From positions 1-11,514 of the forward strand of contig SKYX01000167.1 of NCBI GenBank assembly GCA_007127655.1: a stretch of 11,514 nt of DNA. The letters are read 5' to 3'. The DNA is from Desulfonatronum sp. Lineage in GTDB: Bacteria; Desulfobacterota; Desulfovibrionia; Desulfovibrionales; Desulfonatronaceae. The notes under the pieces are model-generated. The model was not told the DNA's origin. It did no database searches and worked only from the letters and a program-made list of their open reading frames with translations. Position numbers and translations under genes: made by a program. Below are positions 1 through 9,880 of the stretch, in pieces; within the stretch, counting starts at the first letter, position 1, and each line of letters starts with the position of its first letter.

Positions 1-684
1 AATCAGCGGCAAGCCCGACGTCCGTGAGTGGTGTTCAAGGATCGCCTGGTCTACGGCCCGGAAGAAGCGCCGGGCATCGCTGTCCACCTCGGACTCTTTA
101 CTGCCGTGGCCATGGTACATGGCCGGTTTGCCTCCACCCACACCACCGTATGAGGCCACGGTCTGATGCTGCTCGGTCAATTCTTCTCCCAGGGCCTGGG
201 TCAATGTCCGCGGAACGCCCTGAGCCGGTTCGATCTCGTCCAGGGCATCCCGGTTGCCCTCAAAGAGCCGGATCGCATGCCGGTTCACGGCGAGAATCTG
301 AAATCGGTCGGCCGATTGCAGGATGCGCAAAAGCGGCTTGATGTGGAAGCTGTCCGCCACGACGGCCAATTCGGGGGTCGGTCGCTGGAGGTTGTAGACC
401 CGGAAAAAGCCTTTCGCGCCCAGGATGGCCAGCCCGTCAAAGGTATGGTTCCAAAAGGCGGGGTCAGCGGCCAATGCCCAAAACGGTTCCAGCAATGGCT
501 GGATATCGTCATCTGGGAACCGTTGCTGAAGCGACTGCTCCAACTCCTTCACAAGGTTTTTGAACCGGATCCGATCTTGCTTGTTTTCCGGGTGCCCCCG
601 GTGGGTCGGCTGGTAAAGTGAAAGGCATGGGGGTTCGCACTTGTCCCAGATCGCGGATAAGTCGTCTTTTCCAATTGTCTGCAT
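1..684 (-). CDS. Bacterial eRF1-like (baeRF family, probably baeRF3) protein, N-terminal 228 codons
   Basis: The minus strand is open from an ATG at 684-682 to the window edge with no stop, so the C-terminal part is missing. An AAGGAG Shine-Dalgarno (690-695) lies 5 nt before the ATG and fixes the start. Residues 21-50 carry a SLYxPTHRG...QDxIRFKNL motif, and residues 185-228 carry MYHGHG...DxxRFFRAVDxAxLEHHSRxSGLPL. I recognise both as typical of the bacterial archaeo-eukaryotic release factor (baeRF) families, most like baeRF3; baeRF7 is an alternative. These proteins resemble domains of eRF1/Pelota and are proposed to act on ribosomes or stalled translation, but their biochemical role is poorly established. 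The gene is the last on this strand in the window. It is separated from ndvB by 232 bp containing an inverted-repeat element, so it probably has its own promoter, although I see no convincing -35/-10 pair. Family assignment is from remembered motifs and the function is not known. Confidence 0.8.
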   Translation of the reverse strand, partial: MQTIGKDDLSAIWDKCEPPCLSLYQPTHRGHPENKQDRIRFKNLVKELEQSLQQRFPDDDIQPLLEPFWALAADPAFWNHTFDGLAILGAKGFFRVYNLQRPTPELAVVADSFHIKPLLRILQSADRFQILAVNRHAIRLFEGNRDALDEIEPAQGVPRTLTQALGEELTEQHQTVASYGGVGGGKPAMYHGHGSKESEVDSDARRFFRAVDQAILEHHSRTSGLPLI

Positions 685-689
685 TGTAT

Positions 690-695
690 CTCCTT
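690..695 (-). promoter_or_regulatory. Ribosome binding site of the baeRF gene
   Basis: AAGGAG on the minus strand, 5 nt before the ATG at 684. It decides the start of a gene that has no visible stop in the window. Confidence 0.75.
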
Positions 696-725
696 TTAAA
701 ATCATGATGAATCGCCAATACATGC

Positions 726-867
726 TCTGGGTCGAAATCGTAATCGCCATCAAAATCGAAATCGGAGAAATAAGAAAATCAGAGTAACTCCATGTCTTGT
801 CGTGAAAATGTGCTGAGTAGTTACACATCATAAAACATTGCGATGGCGATTTCGATTTCGACCCAGA
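726..867. repeat. About 140 bp element with 25-26 bp terminal inverted repeats
   Basis: The left arm 727-751 (begins CTGGGTCGAAATCG) and right arm 842-866 (ends CGATTTCGACCCAG) are reverse complements at 24 of 25 positions, with one more outer pair (T726-A867). The only mismatch is at 741 against 852. The 90 bp interior is AT-rich. It holds a second TCGAAATCG at 756-764, a palindrome GAGTAACTC (782-790), a GTAACT/AGTTAC pair (784-789, 819-824) and a short ATGTG/CACAT hairpin (808-812, 824-828). No reading frame in it looks coding. The arrangement fits a MITE-like or REP/BIME-like non-coding element between the end of ndvB and the baeRF gene. It could also fold in RNA as a very long hairpin and affect either transcript. 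No target-site duplication is evident. Confidence 0.7.
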
Positions 868-916
868 CAACAGTGCGAGGTTGGCCAAAGAGTATCTTTT
901 TGAAAGTAAAGTGGAA

Positions 917-3900
917 TCAGCCGCTTGCCAGCACCACCTCCACCGCATGATCCTGGCCGTCATCCACAAGCGCCAGGGACATTTCCCGTTGCGTCACCCC
1001 GTCCACCGTAACGGTCGCCGCTCCATCCTCACCATCCTGTTGCTGCCTGACCGTGATCCGATAGGTGGTTCCTCGAAAGCGGTAGCTGATCGTGAATTTA
1101 TCCCACTGGGTGGGGAGGCAGGGTTCGAGGGACAATTTGTTCGCTTCCACCCTTAATCCCAGCAGGGATTCCATGATCAGGCGGTACATCCAGGCGGCCG
1201 ATCCCGTGTACCACGTCCATCCGCCCCGGCCCGTATGCGGCTCCACGCCGTAGACGTCCGCCGCGACCACGTAGGGTTCGACCTTGTATGTGTTCACTTC
1301 CTCGGCGGAATTCCCGTGGTTGATGGGGTTGATCATGGCGAACAGTTCCCAGGCGCGATGTTTGTCGCCCAGTGCGGCAAAGGCCATGGTCGTCCAGATC
1401 GCGGCGTGGGTGTACTGTCCGCCGTTTTCGCGCACGCCCGGCACGTAGCCCTTGATATACCCCGGATTCAATGCGGATTTGTCAAATGGCGGATCCAAGA
1501 GCTGGATCAGGTCGTCATCACGGCGAACCAGATACGTGTCCACGGCTTCCATGGCTCCCCGCGAACGCTCCTCGTCGCCCATGCCGGACAGGACCGACCA
1601 GCTTTGGGCTATCGAGTCGATCCGACATTCCGGACTTTCAGCGGAGCCGATGGGGGTGCCGTCATCGAAAAACGCCCGGAGGTACCAGGCTCCGTCCCAA
1701 CCATGCTGCTCGATGTTTCGGCCAAGCTGCGCGACCTCGTTTCGGCATTGTCGGCTGAAGTCCAGATCGCCGCGTAGCCGCGCGATCTCCGCGAACCGGT
1801 TCAGGACCTCGCACAGGAAAAACGCCAACCAGATGCTTTCTCCCTTGCCTTCGTGGCCGACCATGTTCATGCCGTCATTCCAGTCGCCGGTTCCGATCAG
1901 GGGCAGACCGTGCTCGCCGAACCGCAGCCCTCTCTGGATCGCGCGCACGCAATGCTCATACAGGCTGGCCGTCTCTTCGGACCTGACTGGAAGATCATAG
2001 TAGGATTCCTCGGTGTGGCCCAGTTGGCGGCCATTGATGAAGTGAACGGTTTCGTCCAGGACCCCGGTATCTCCGGTGCCTTGGACGTAGCGGCAGGTGG
2101 CCAGGGGCAGCCAGAGATAGTCGTCGGAACATTTGGTGCGCACCCCTCTGCCGGTGGGCGGGTGCCACCAATGTTGCACATCGCCTTCGGAAAACTGCCG
2201 CCCGGCGCACCGGAGCAGGTGCGCGCGCACAAGCACCGGCTCGGCATGGATCAGGGCCATGGAGTCCTGCAACTGGTCACGGAAGCCAAAGGCGCCTCCG
2301 GACTGGTAGTAGCCGCTGCGGCCCCAGAGCCGGCAGGCAATGGTCTGGTACAACAACCAGCCATTGACCAGGATATCCACGGACTTGTCGGGTGTTTCCA
2401 CCTGGACGGCACCCAGGGTATGGTTCCAGTATTGCCATACGGATTCCAGGGCTTTTCGCGCCGCGGTGGAGTCACGATAGCGCCTGGCGAGACGTGTGGC
2501 GTGACCGCCATCTTGCCCGGCGCCAAGGGTGAACACGATCTCCCGGTCTTCGCCGTCGTCCAGATCAAAAACAACATGCATGGCCGCGCAGGGATCCAAC
2601 GCGGCCCCGACCCTGCCGGAAAGGTGGGACCGGGTCATGGCCGCGGGTCGGGCCAGGGTTCCATTGCGACCGATAAATTCCGTCCGGTCCGCGCTGACCG
2701 TCCTGGTGGCATGATCCACGTTAAAGAAGGCCACCCGTCTGCTGAATTCGGTGTTGTACGGATTGCTCGCCAGAATCGCGCCGCTTTCAGGGTCGATCTC
2801 GGTGCTCACGTGCATCCCTGTCTTGGGACGCACATCCCCCAGCACCCACTCGGCGAATCCGCTCACCGAGAGCCGTCGGGGACGGCCGCACCGGTTACGC
2901 ACCTTGAGCACCGTAAACTTGACCGGCGCGTTCATGGCCACGAACACCCAGACTTCCGAAAAAATGCCGCGCTCGGCATGCTCGAACACCGTGTATCCGA
3001 AGCCATGCCGGGTGACGTACGGAGAAGCGCCTCTGACGGGATGCGGCATGGGAGACCAGAAATGGCCGCGATCCTCGTCGCGCAGGTAAAAGGCTTCTCC
3101 GCTGGAATCCACGACCGGATCATTGTGCCACGGGGTCAGCCGGAATTCGTGGGCGTTCTCGCTCCAGGTGTAGGTTGGGCCGTTTTCCGAAACAATGGCG
3201 CCGAAATTTGGATTGGCCAGCACATTGACCCACGGTGCCGGTGTGATCTGCTCGCGACTGGTTGTCATGACGTATTCACGACCATCCGGAGTAAACCCCC
3301 CGATTCCGTTGAAAAACAGGAGATCCTCGCGCGGCTTGGCCGCAACCATGGGTGGCAGGGGGCGAAAAATACGGGTCGGCGCCAGGGCCGGAATTTTCGG
3401 CTGATCCCGCCCGACGCGGTTCAGCTGATCCGCCAGCGTTCCCCGGCTGTCGCGAATCACGACCCGGGCCAGGGCCTGAAAGATGATCCGGTCTTCCTCT
3501 GAAATCTGATCCGCGTTGCGCACGAACACCTCGCCCGGGCGATCCGTCCGCTTGCCCTGCACGCCGGCGGCGATAAACCCCATGATCTGGTCGTGCAGAA
3601 TCTGTCGATAACCGGCATGATCTTCATTGATGATCACCAAATCCACGGCCAGCCCTTTGAGGCGCCAATAGGCATGGGCTTGAACGAGCTGGCGGGCCAA
3701 CTGGATGTTCTCCCGATCCTCGATCCAGAGCAGGACAATGGGCAGATCACCGGAGATGGAGTAGCCCCAAAGGCTGGATTGTCCCCGAAGATTTTCCATG
3801 ATCACACTGGAATCGGCGCGCAGCCCGGAATTGGCGTAAAGAACCGAGGCCGCAAGCCGCCCGTAGACCTGCGCGTCGGCTTCCGTGGCGTTGATCTGTT

Positions 3901-6900
3901 GCAGGAGCACCTGGCTATGGGTCCATGCCAGTTCAAAAACGCGGTCCACAAGATAGCGGTCCCGGTATTTGCCCACCAGCCCTGCGCAGACATCACGGGT
4001 CCCCGCCGCGCCGGTGATGATGTTCACGGTTGCCGATGTTTCCGGATCCAGGGTGATCTGGCAGCGAATGGCCACGATGGGATCCAGGACCGGCCCTTCG
4101 CCGCCGGAAAGGGGCGACGGGCTGAGCATGGCTTCGGGAGCTGCCGGTGTGTTCCCGCGACCGATAAACCGCAACCGGTCGGTCTCATAGGACATCTCGC
4201 CCATGTCCGCGCCGTGGACAGCCATGGTGTGAAACATCCACGGTGGCTGCTCGTCGGCAAACCGGGGTCGCCGGGTGGCCATAATCGCGCACTGGGGCCT
4301 GATGATCTCGGTTTGGACGAAGAGATTGCTGAAAGCTGGATGTGCCGCGTCAGACGCCGGCGATGCCAGGACGACTTCCGCATAGCTGGTCACTTCGATG
4401 GATCTGGGGGTCTTGGACCGATTGGTAATGGTGATCCGGCGCAGCTCGATATCATCCTCGGGTGAAACGGCGATCTCCGTATGGGTGTCGATACCCTCGT
4501 CCCTGCGGCGGAACTCGACCCGGCCTTCGGAGAAGATGGCTTCGTAGCGCTCGGACGGCTTGAGGGTCGGCTGGTGCGCCGTGGACCAGAAGACACCGCT
4601 GGACATGTCCCGGATATAACAGAAGGCCCCCCAATTATCGCAGGTGCCGTCTTCACGCCATCGGGTCACGGCCAGATCTTTCCAGCGGCTGTACCCGCCG
4701 CCGGCATTGGTGACCATGACATGATACCTTCCGTTGGACAGCAGCTGCACCTCGGGGATGGGTGTATGCGGAGTCGTGGAGATGCGCAGCGGCTTCTCCT
4801 TCAAGGAGGCCGCCGTTTTTCGGGACTCGGAAAGCTCCGAGATTTGCGAGTGGTATGCCATAGTCTTGGGCAGTCGCTCCTGAAGCAGCAGCACGGTTGC
4901 CTGAAACATGGGATTCGCCTCGAACCGTTTCCGCATGGGCTGATCCAGCAGCAAATGCGTCAGGGCGAGCAGGCTCATGCCCTGATGGTGGGCCATGTAG
5001 GACTGAACCACGGCGTTCGTCCGCCCGCGAGGCAGATGGCTTGGTGTGTAGTCAATGGCCTCGTAGAATCCGTACCTGCCTTGAAAACCACGGGAAGACA
5101 GATCCTCAAGATTGCGACAGGCGGCTTCGGGCGCCACCATGAGCGCCAATGCCGAAGCATAGGGGGTGATGACCAGATCCTCGGCCAACCCGCGTTGCAG
5201 GCCAAGGCCGGGCACCCCAAAAGCCTTGTACTGATAGTTGAGCAGACTGTCGGTCATGTTGTAGCCGGACTCCGAAATCCCCCAGGGCACGCCGCGTTGC
5301 TTGCCGTAATCGATCTGCCTGGCCACGGCCACCTTGCAGCTTTGATCAAGAATCGTCTGATCGTAGGTGGGCATTAACAACAGCGGCATCAGATATTCAA
5401 ACATGGAGCCGCTCCAGGACAGAAGAACCGACTCTCCGCCGGCATTGGTCAATAACCGCCCCAGGGCAAACCAGCTTTCCTGGGGCAGTTGGCCCTGGGC
5501 AATGGCAACGAAACTGCTCAGCCGCGCTTCCGAAGCCAGCAGGTCGTAGAAGCTTCCATCCCTGCGCCCCTCGCTGACGTTGTAGCCGATGGCCAGCAGA
5601 CGGCGCTCGCTGTCATACAGGAAGGCAAATTCCATGCTCCGGGCAAGTTCCTGGCACTGGTGCGCAAGATCTTCCAGGTGGACGATTCTTCTCCTGGCAC
5701 TCAGACTGGACTTGACGATCAACCATTTGAGCTTGTCCAGTCGTTGTCTTTGCTCCGGTGTCTCACAGCTTTCCCGTATCTCCTCGATCAAATCCGGTAC
5801 GTCATTATCAAGGCAGGCCAACCGGCGCAGCGTAGGGATATCGTTGAGAGCAGGGATTTGCTCGCGCATTTGATGGACAATTTCCCCGGAAAGCGACGGC
5901 CCGGCCCAGGGCGTCAGCACATTCAGCTCGTCAACCACATCCCGGCACTGTTGCTCAAGGGATCGCGCCCACCACGCAGCGTCACTCTCAGGGTCGACTT
6001 CAAAGCTCAAGGCCACCTTCTGGGCGGATGTGACCAGCCGCTCGAGGCCCGCCTTCAGGTCCCCAAGGGTCTTGCTCGGCAAGCTCCCATTCGGAGAGGC
6101 AGACCGGACAGTCTCCATGACGTGCATGAACTGGGTCAGCTCCGCGGGCATGCTCTCCCTCGCAACGTCCATGAGCACCATGGCCGTATCAGCGATTCCG
6201 TCGAACAGTCGATCTCCCGTGAGCTTCTGGTCAGGAAGCGCGAGCAACCCTTCCCGCAGCGTCATCAGGCTCGCTGCCAGGTTCCCGCTGTCCACCGACG
6301 AAACGTACATGGGCAGGAGCGGCTTGCGGGTTTGGGTGTCGTACCAGTTGTAGAAGTGGCCACGGTGCCGTGCCAGCCCACCCATTGCGCCCAGGGCGTT
6401 CTCCGTGCGATCCATGAAGCGCCCGACGGTGATGTAGCCGAAGTCGCAAGCCGACAGATTCGAGAGCAGCGCAAACCCCATGTTGGTGGGCGATGTGCGG
6501 TGGGCGACCACCTTGCGCGGTGCTTCCTGAAAGTTGTCCGGGGGCAGCCAGTTGTCGTCAGGGCCGACGAATTGTTCGAAAAAGGACCAGGTCTTGCGGG
6601 AAAGCTTGCGCAAAAAGACCAATTGATCATCGGTCAAGCGGAATTTTGGGGGCCTGATGGGCAGACTGATCCACCAGGCAACCAGGGGAGAGACAAACCA
6701 GAGGACCAACACCGGCAGGGCCGCGGCCAAGGCTCCTGGCAGGACCATTGCCTGGGACAGAACGAGATACCCCGTCACGATCATGGCCGCGACCGGGCCG
6801 ATCCACATCCGGCCATACGACGCGCCAAGCGCTGCCAAGCTTGAAGGTGTTCGTCCCGTCCCATGGGCCAGGCCCGGCGGGTTCCATTCCAGAAGGCCCC

Positions 6901-9742
6901 GACCGGATCCCCCCATCCGCCACATGGTTCGCAGGATGGCGGCACCATTGGTGGCCGCCTCATAGGGTAGACAGAGCAGCGTGAACGTCGATTGGGTAAG
7001 GCATCCGCCAATGGCCTGGGCCGCGCTGGCCAGGTGATGGCTCATCAGGGTGTGGCCTTTTGTATTGAAGAAGCCCATCAGGCAGTTGATCAGGGCCGGA
7101 ACCAGCACGATGCCGATGACCACCACGGTCCAGAACCAGGGCGAGGCCGAAACGGTCCAGCCGAACACGAGCAGGAGGGTCAGGGCCATGGGCACGAGGC
7201 TGCGCCGGAGATTGTCGAAGATCTTCCACCGGGACAGGAATGAGAGCGCATTCCTCGAAAATTTCGTCTTCGGGCCGGGAACGCCGGGAAAAATCCAGCG
7301 CAGAATCTGCCAATCCCCACGAATCCAGCGTGTGCGGCGGCTCACGTCCTCGCTGTAGCGCGCCGGATACTCTTCAAAGAGCTGCACGTCGCTGATCAGC
7401 CCGGACCGGGCATGGCATCCCTCGATGAGATCGTGGCTGAGGATCAGGTTCTCGGGAAACCGATCCCGGAGCACCTGCTCAAAGGCGTCGACGTCGTAAA
7501 TACCCTTGCCGATGTACGATCCTTCGCCGAAGAGGTCTTGATAGACGTCCGAGACAACCCCGGTATAGGGGTCGATACCAGCGTCAATCCCATACATTCG
7601 GGCATACCGGGATCTGTTCGTTCCCGGCAGGCTGACGGCCACCCGGGGCTGCAGGATGCCGTACCCGGACACAATGCGTCCTTTGTCCGCGTCGTATTGG
7701 GGACGATTCAAGGGATGGGCCATCGCGCCCACGAGCTGCCATGCGGTATCCCGCGGCAGGTCCGTGTCCGTGTCCAGGGTGATGACGTACGTCACGTCCC
7801 GCAACACTTCGAGATTGCCGACGATCAGCGAGAAGCCGGACTCCACGCCGGACCCCACGCCGGGCCCCAAACCCTGCTCCAGATTTCCGCCGCGCCCGCT
7901 TCGAAGCAGCCCGTTCAGCGCCGCGAGTTTGCCCCGCTTCCGCTCATAGCCCATCCAGATCCGCTCCCGCGGGTTCCATTGTCGGGGGCGATGAAAAAGA
8001 AAGAAGGCGTCGCCAGCCTCTTTGTATTTCTCGTTCAACTTTTCGATGCCCTGTTGGGCCAGCAGCAACAGCGGTGCATCCTCGACGATGTTCTCCTGGT
8101 CCGCGTCCAGGAAGTCGGTCAGCAGGCCAAAGCGCAGGTTCTCCTCCCGGCCGGCCAGAAATCGGACTTCCAGGGTATTGATCAGATCCGTGACGTTCTC
8201 CGGGCTGGAAAGCATGGCCGGGACGACGACCAGCGTAGACGAATCGGGAGGAATCCCCTTGGAAAAATCCATCCGGGGCAGCGCATGCGGTTTGGCAAGA
8301 CGCGTCGCGACAAGGTTGACCAACGCTATGGCCGGCTGGCTGACCGCCAGCAGGAACACGGCGGCCACGACCCAAAACAGCACGCCGTCCAACCCGTCCG
8401 CACGGTTTTTTGCCAGCAAACCCGCGGTAAAGACCCCTGCGAGGAGCAGAACCGAGCCGAGATACAAGAGCAAGGGAAACCGGCGACCAACTCCGCGCAG
8501 TTTGTCCAGAGCCGATGTTCCGGACCGGGCCCGACGTTCGAGCTGGGCCTGCCCGGCATCGATGAGGTAATAGCCGACATGGCCCGTCCGGCTGTCGTCA
8601 TTTGTCCCGGCAACGCCTTGTCCGGCCAGCTCGATGGCTGTTCGGGCCACTTCCATTTCGCTGAATCCGCCTTTTTTGGCGACCTCCTCCACCACGTGCC
8701 GGTATTGATCCCGGGTGTTGAAATGCATGCGGCCATAGATTCCGGCCGGGTCCCTTTGCAGGATGTGTTCAACGGCGCTCAGGGTCTCCACGAATCGACG
8801 CCAGTCGATGACGTTCAGAACGCGCAGACCCGCGATGCTGTTACTGATGGAAAGTTGGTCAGCCGCCTGCTGCTGGTTCTCCGATTGCACCAGTTGATCA
8901 ATGGTCAGGCGGGATTCCGAGAGCTGCTGTTCGATCCAGGCCAGAGGCAGTGCGAGTGCGGGGCCCTGTCCCTGGAGACGACGGGTCAACTCCGCGACAA
9001 AGGAGCTGACCATGGGCGGAGTCGACCTGGCCATGTCGGCAACCGTGAGGATCAGTTTTTTGGGGTCTTTTTGAGCTGTCTCCAAAATCTTGTCGGCCCA
9101 GTGATCAGCCAGGTCGCGGTCGGTCCGGTTTACGGCAATTCGAGCGGCAATCCGTCGCAGGTTCTCGATCAGGGCCAGGCGCAGCATGATTGGAATGGCC
9201 CACAGCTCTCCCAGACGCAGGGGCGTAACCGTCTGGTAGGCAGCGACAAATCCGCTCAGGCTTTCCAGGTCCACCCGCCCGTCGCCGTGGGCGATGGTCT
9301 CCAGGGCAATGTCATATACCCGGGGAAGGCCTCTGGACGGGCCGTCCTTCAGACGGGGCAGCTTCTTGGCGTAGCCCTTGGGCAACAGTTTCCTGGCCAC
9401 CAGAATCTGCTCTTCGATCAGATAAAAGTTGTCCAGCAGCCATTCCCCTGCCGGGATAATCACGCGGTTGGCCTGCACCACCTCAGTCAGCAGATCGCGA
9501 ACCTCGAAAAGAACCTTCTCGTTCTTGGCAAGTCGTGCCAGCAGACGCTCCGGTGCATGCTCCGCGCCCAGGGCATGCAGGCCCGCGAGGATTTTACCGT
9601 GCTCCTCCATCTGGGAGGTGCTGAACAACTCGGAACGCAGCGGAGCTTCGTCACCCTTGTTCTCCAGGGAGCCGGGAAGCCCGCGCAAACGCTCCCGGAG
9701 TTGCGCTGATTTCTCGATAATTGTCGTCGTGGTGAGCGTCAT
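917..9742 (-). CDS. ndvB: Cyclic beta-1,2-glucan synthase (NdvB/ChvB/Cgs family), 2941 aa
   Basis: Inner-membrane enzyme that makes cyclic beta-1,2-glucan from UDP-glucose for the periplasm. Length fits the family (about 2800-2900 aa). In order: a soluble N-terminal region (1-420); membrane helices near 421-445 and 453-480; a GT84 glucosyltransferase with GYERKRGK (598-605), DTDTD (657-661), HDLIEG (770-775) and [11 protein letters not shown] (802-812); further helices near 848-890, 978-1000 and 1003-1026; a glycoamylase-like (GH189-type) cyclization domain at about 1050-1620, with ASEAR (E1405), WSGSMFEY and GISESGYN (E1491). The GH94 region follows, with two related halves (about 1660-2100 and 2130-2430) and the catalytic barrel (2430-2870) carrying [15 protein letters not shown] (2617-2626) and [11 protein letters not shown] (2838-2848). 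GH94 is thought to trim the linear chain by phosphorolysis before cyclization. Start: ATG at 9742 with AAGGA 10 nt upstream. No exporter gene (ndvA) is nearby. Frame intact; domain limits are approximate. Confidence 0.97.
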   Translation of the reverse strand: MTLTTTTIIEKSAQLRERLRGLPGSLENKGDEAPLRSELFSTSQMEEHGKILAGLHALGAEHAPERLLARLAKNEKVLFEVRDLLTEVVQANRVIIPAGEWLLDNFYLIEEQILVARKLLPKGYAKKLPRLKDGPSRGLPRVYDIALETIAHGDGRVDLESLSGFVAAYQTVTPLRLGELWAIPIMLRLALIENLRRIAARIAVNRTDRDLADHWADKILETAQKDPKKLILTVADMARSTPPMVSSFVAELTRRLQGQGPALALPLAWIEQQLSESRLTIDQLVQSENQQQAADQLSISNSIAGLRVLNVIDWRRFVETLSAVEHILQRDPAGIYGRMHFNTRDQYRHVVEEVAKKGGFSEMEVARTAIELAGQGVAGTNDDSRTGHVGYYLIDAGQAQLERRARSGTSALDKLRGVGRRFPLLLYLGSVLLLAGVFTAGLLAKNRADGLDGVLFWVVAAVFLLAVSQPAIALVNLVATRLAKPHALPRMDFSKGIPPDSSTLVVVPAMLSSPENVTDLINTLEVRFLAGREENLRFGLLTDFLDADQENIVEDAPLLLLAQQGIEKLNEKYKEAGDAFFLFHRPRQWNPRERIWMGYERKRGKLAALNGLLRSGRGGNLEQGLGPGVGSGVESGFSLIVGNLEVLRDVTYVITLDTDTDLPRDTAWQLVGAMAHPLNRPQYDADKGRIVSGYGILQPRVAVSLPGTNRSRYARMYGIDAGIDPYTGVVSDVYQDLFGEGSYIGKGIYDVDAFEQVLRDRFPENLILSHDLIEGCHARSGLISDVQLFEEYPARYSEDVSRRTRWIRGDWQILRWIFPGVPGPKTKFSRNALSFLSRWKIFDNLRRSLVPMALTLLLVFGWTVSASPWFWTVVVIGIVLVPALINCLMGFFNTKGHTLMSHHLASAAQAIGGCLTQSTFTLLCLPYEAATNGAAILRTMWRMGGSGRGLLEWNPPGLAHGTGRTPSSLAALGASYGRMWIGPVAAMIVTGYLVLSQAMVLPGALAAALPVLVLWFVSPLVAWWISLPIRPPKFRLTDDQLVFLRKLSRKTWSFFEQFVGPDDNWLPPDNFQEAPRKVVAHRTSPTNMGFALLSNLSACDFGYITVGRFMDRTENALGAMGGLARHRGHFYNWYDTQTRKPLLPMYVSSVDSGNLAASLMTLREGLLALPDQKLTGDRLFDGIADTAMVLMDVARESMPAELTQFMHVMETVRSASPNGSLPSKTLGDLKAGLERLVTSAQKVALSFEVDPESDAAWWARSLEQQCRDVVDELNVLTPWAGPSLSGEIVHQMREQIPALNDIPTLRRLACLDNDVPDLIEEIRESCETPEQRQRLDKLKWLIVKSSLSARRRIVHLEDLAHQCQELARSMEFAFLYDSERRLLAIGYNVSEGRRDGSFYDLLASEARLSSFVAIAQGQLPQESWFALGRLLTNAGGESVLLSWSGSMFEYLMPLLLMPTYDQTILDQSCKVAVARQIDYGKQRGVPWGISESGYNMTDSLLNYQYKAFGVPGLGLQRGLAEDLVITPYASALALMVAPEAACRNLEDLSSRGFQGRYGFYEAIDYTPSHLPRGRTNAVVQSYMAHHQGMSLLALTHLLLDQPMRKRFEANPMFQATVLLLQERLPKTMAYHSQISELSESRKTAASLKEKPLRISTTPHTPIPEVQLLSNGRYHVMVTNAGGGYSRWKDLAVTRWREDGTCDNWGAFCYIRDMSSGVFWSTAHQPTLKPSERYEAIFSEGRVEFRRRDEGIDTHTEIAVSPEDDIELRRITITNRSKTPRSIEVTSYAEVVLASPASDAAHPAFSNLFVQTEIIRPQCAIMATRRPRFADEQPPWMFHTMAVHGADMGEMSYETDRLRFIGRGNTPAAPEAMLSPSPLSGGEGPVLDPIVAIRCQITLDPETSATVNIITGAAGTRDVCAGLVGKYRDRYLVDRVFELAWTHSQVLLQQINATEADAQVYGRLAASVLYANSGLRADSSVIMENLRGQSSLWGYSISGDLPIVLLWIEDRENIQLARQLVQAHAYWRLKGLAVDLVIINEDHAGYRQILHDQIMGFIAAGVQGKRTDRPGEVFVRNADQISEEDRIIFQALARVVIRDSRGTLADQLNRVGRDQPKIPALAPTRIFRPLPPMVAAKPREDLLFFNGIGGFTPDGREYVMTTSREQITPAPWVNVLANPNFGAIVSENGPTYTWSENAHEFRLTPWHNDPVVDSSGEAFYLRDEDRGHFWSPMPHPVRGASPYVTRHGFGYTVFEHAERGIFSEVWVFVAMNAPVKFTVLKVRNRCGRPRRLSVSGFAEWVLGDVRPKTGMHVSTEIDPESGAILASNPYNTEFSRRVAFFNVDHATRTVSADRTEFIGRNGTLARPAAMTRSHLSGRVGAALDPCAAMHVVFDLDDGEDREIVFTLGAGQDGGHATRLARRYRDSTAARKALESVWQYWNHTLGAVQVETPDKSVDILVNGWLLYQTIACRLWGRSGYYQSGGAFGFRDQLQDSMALIHAEPVLVRAHLLRCAGRQFSEGDVQHWWHPPTGRGVRTKCSDDYLWLPLATCRYVQGTGDTGVLDETVHFINGRQLGHTEESYYDLPVRSEETASLYEHCVRAIQRGLRFGEHGLPLIGTGDWNDGMNMVGHEGKGESIWLAFFLCEVLNRFAEIARLRGDLDFSRQCRNEVAQLGRNIEQHGWDGAWYLRAFFDDGTPIGSAESPECRIDSIAQSWSVLSGMGDEERSRGAMEAVDTYLVRRDDDLIQLLDPPFDKSALNPGYIKGYVPGVRENGGQYTHAAIWTTMAFAALGDKHRAWELFAMINPINHGNSAEEVNTYKVEPYVVAADVYGVEPHTGRGGWTWYTGSAAWMYRLIMESLLGLRVEANKLSLEPCLPTQWDKFTISYRFRGTTYRITVRQQQDGEDGAATVTVDGVTQREMSLALVDDGQDHAVEVVLASG
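7836..7871 (-). repeat. In-frame 12-bp tandem repeat inside ndvB (about 2.75 copies)
   Basis: On the plus strand the units are CCGGACTCCACG (7836-7847), CCGGACCCCACG (7848-7859) and CCGGGCCCCAAA (7860-7871). They encode a Gly/Val/Ser-rich run at residues 624-636, part of [14 protein letters not shown]. This lies in the loop between GYERKRGK and the catalytic DTDTD (657-661) of the GT84 domain. The 12-bp period keeps the reading frame, so slippage would change loop length by four residues per unit. Confidence 0.75.
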
Positions 9743-9778
9743 GGCACAAACATCCTTGGCTGGAACCCCTGAAACCGA

Positions 9779-9807
9779 ACAGGGGCGGTTTACATAACCG
9801 CCCCTGT
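9779..9807. repeat. Perfect 12-bp palindromic hairpin upstream of ndvB
   Basis: ACAGGGGCGGTT (9779-9790) and AACCGCCCCTGT (9796-9807) are exact reverse complements around a 5-nt loop. A partial direct copy of the right arm with its flank (GACCGCCCCTATGAA, 9821-9835) follows, matching at 13 of 15 positions. Neither strand has a T-run after the stem, so it is not a standard intrinsic terminator. It may be a REP-like unit or a regulatory RNA stem. Confidence 0.8.
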
Positions 9808-9833
9808 GAACGCAGTTCGAGACCGCCCCTATG

Positions 9834-9854
9834 AAAACAGACGGGTTGCCCCGT
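9834..9854 (-). terminator. Weak candidate terminator after the barrel-protein gene
   Basis: On the minus strand, ACGGG-GCAA-CCCGT (9854-9841) has a 5-bp stem and a GNRA-type loop. CTG and four T follow (9837-9834). It sits 26 nt after the stop of the 327-aa gene. A second short hairpin (ACGGA/TCCGT, 9881-9862) overlaps that stop. The stem is short and the T-run is brief, so termination would be partial at best. Confidence 0.35.
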
Positions 9855-9880
9855 GTTGCTGACGGATGGAAACCGCTCCG

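Larger units (their letters stand above)
9743..9880 (-). promoter_or_regulatory. Hairpin-rich leader between the barrel-protein gene and ndvB
   Basis: 138 nt without a gene. In minus-strand order it holds the weak terminator-like hairpin (9841-9854), then AGGGGCGGT (9830-9822), ACAGGGGCGGTT (9807-9796), its exact complement AACCGCCCCTGT (9790-9779), CAGGGG (9771-9766), the Shine-Dalgarno AAGGA (9757-9753) and the ndvB ATG (9742-9740). The complement segment can pair with any one of the three G-rich segments but not with more than one at a time. This resembles an attenuator or switchable leader, though a decaying REP-type palindrome would give the same pattern. No clear promoter is visible in it, so ndvB may be read through from upstream. 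Confidence 0.4.

Noticed and set aside
24..621. Plus-strand frames of 105 and 151 codons at the left edge
   Set aside because: They are antisense to the baeRF gene, which has a good ribosome site and recognisable motifs; the plus-strand products are Arg/Pro-rich and unlike known proteins.
726..867. CRISPR array suggested by the repeated TCGAAATCG words
   Set aside because: There are no regularly spaced repeats of 20-40 bp; the structure is a single inverted repeat pair.
874..906. Terminator for ndvB just after its stop (AAAGA-TAC-TCTTT hairpin)
   Set aside because: The stem is only 5 bp, AT-rich and has no T-run after it on the minus strand.
1235..9709. Long plus-strand reading frames (549 and 765 codons among them) opposite ndvB
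   Set aside because: They all lie in the frame that is codon-aligned with ndvB, so they stay open only because the GC-rich sense gene rarely uses TTA, CTA and TCA codons. The translations show no recognisable domain and the sense strand has full family motifs.
9739..9753. Five-codon mini-frame (ATG TTT GTG CCA TGA) overlapping the ndvB start as a possible leader peptide
   Set aside because: Its ATG overlaps the Shine-Dalgarno of ndvB and it has no ribosome site of its own; most likely chance.
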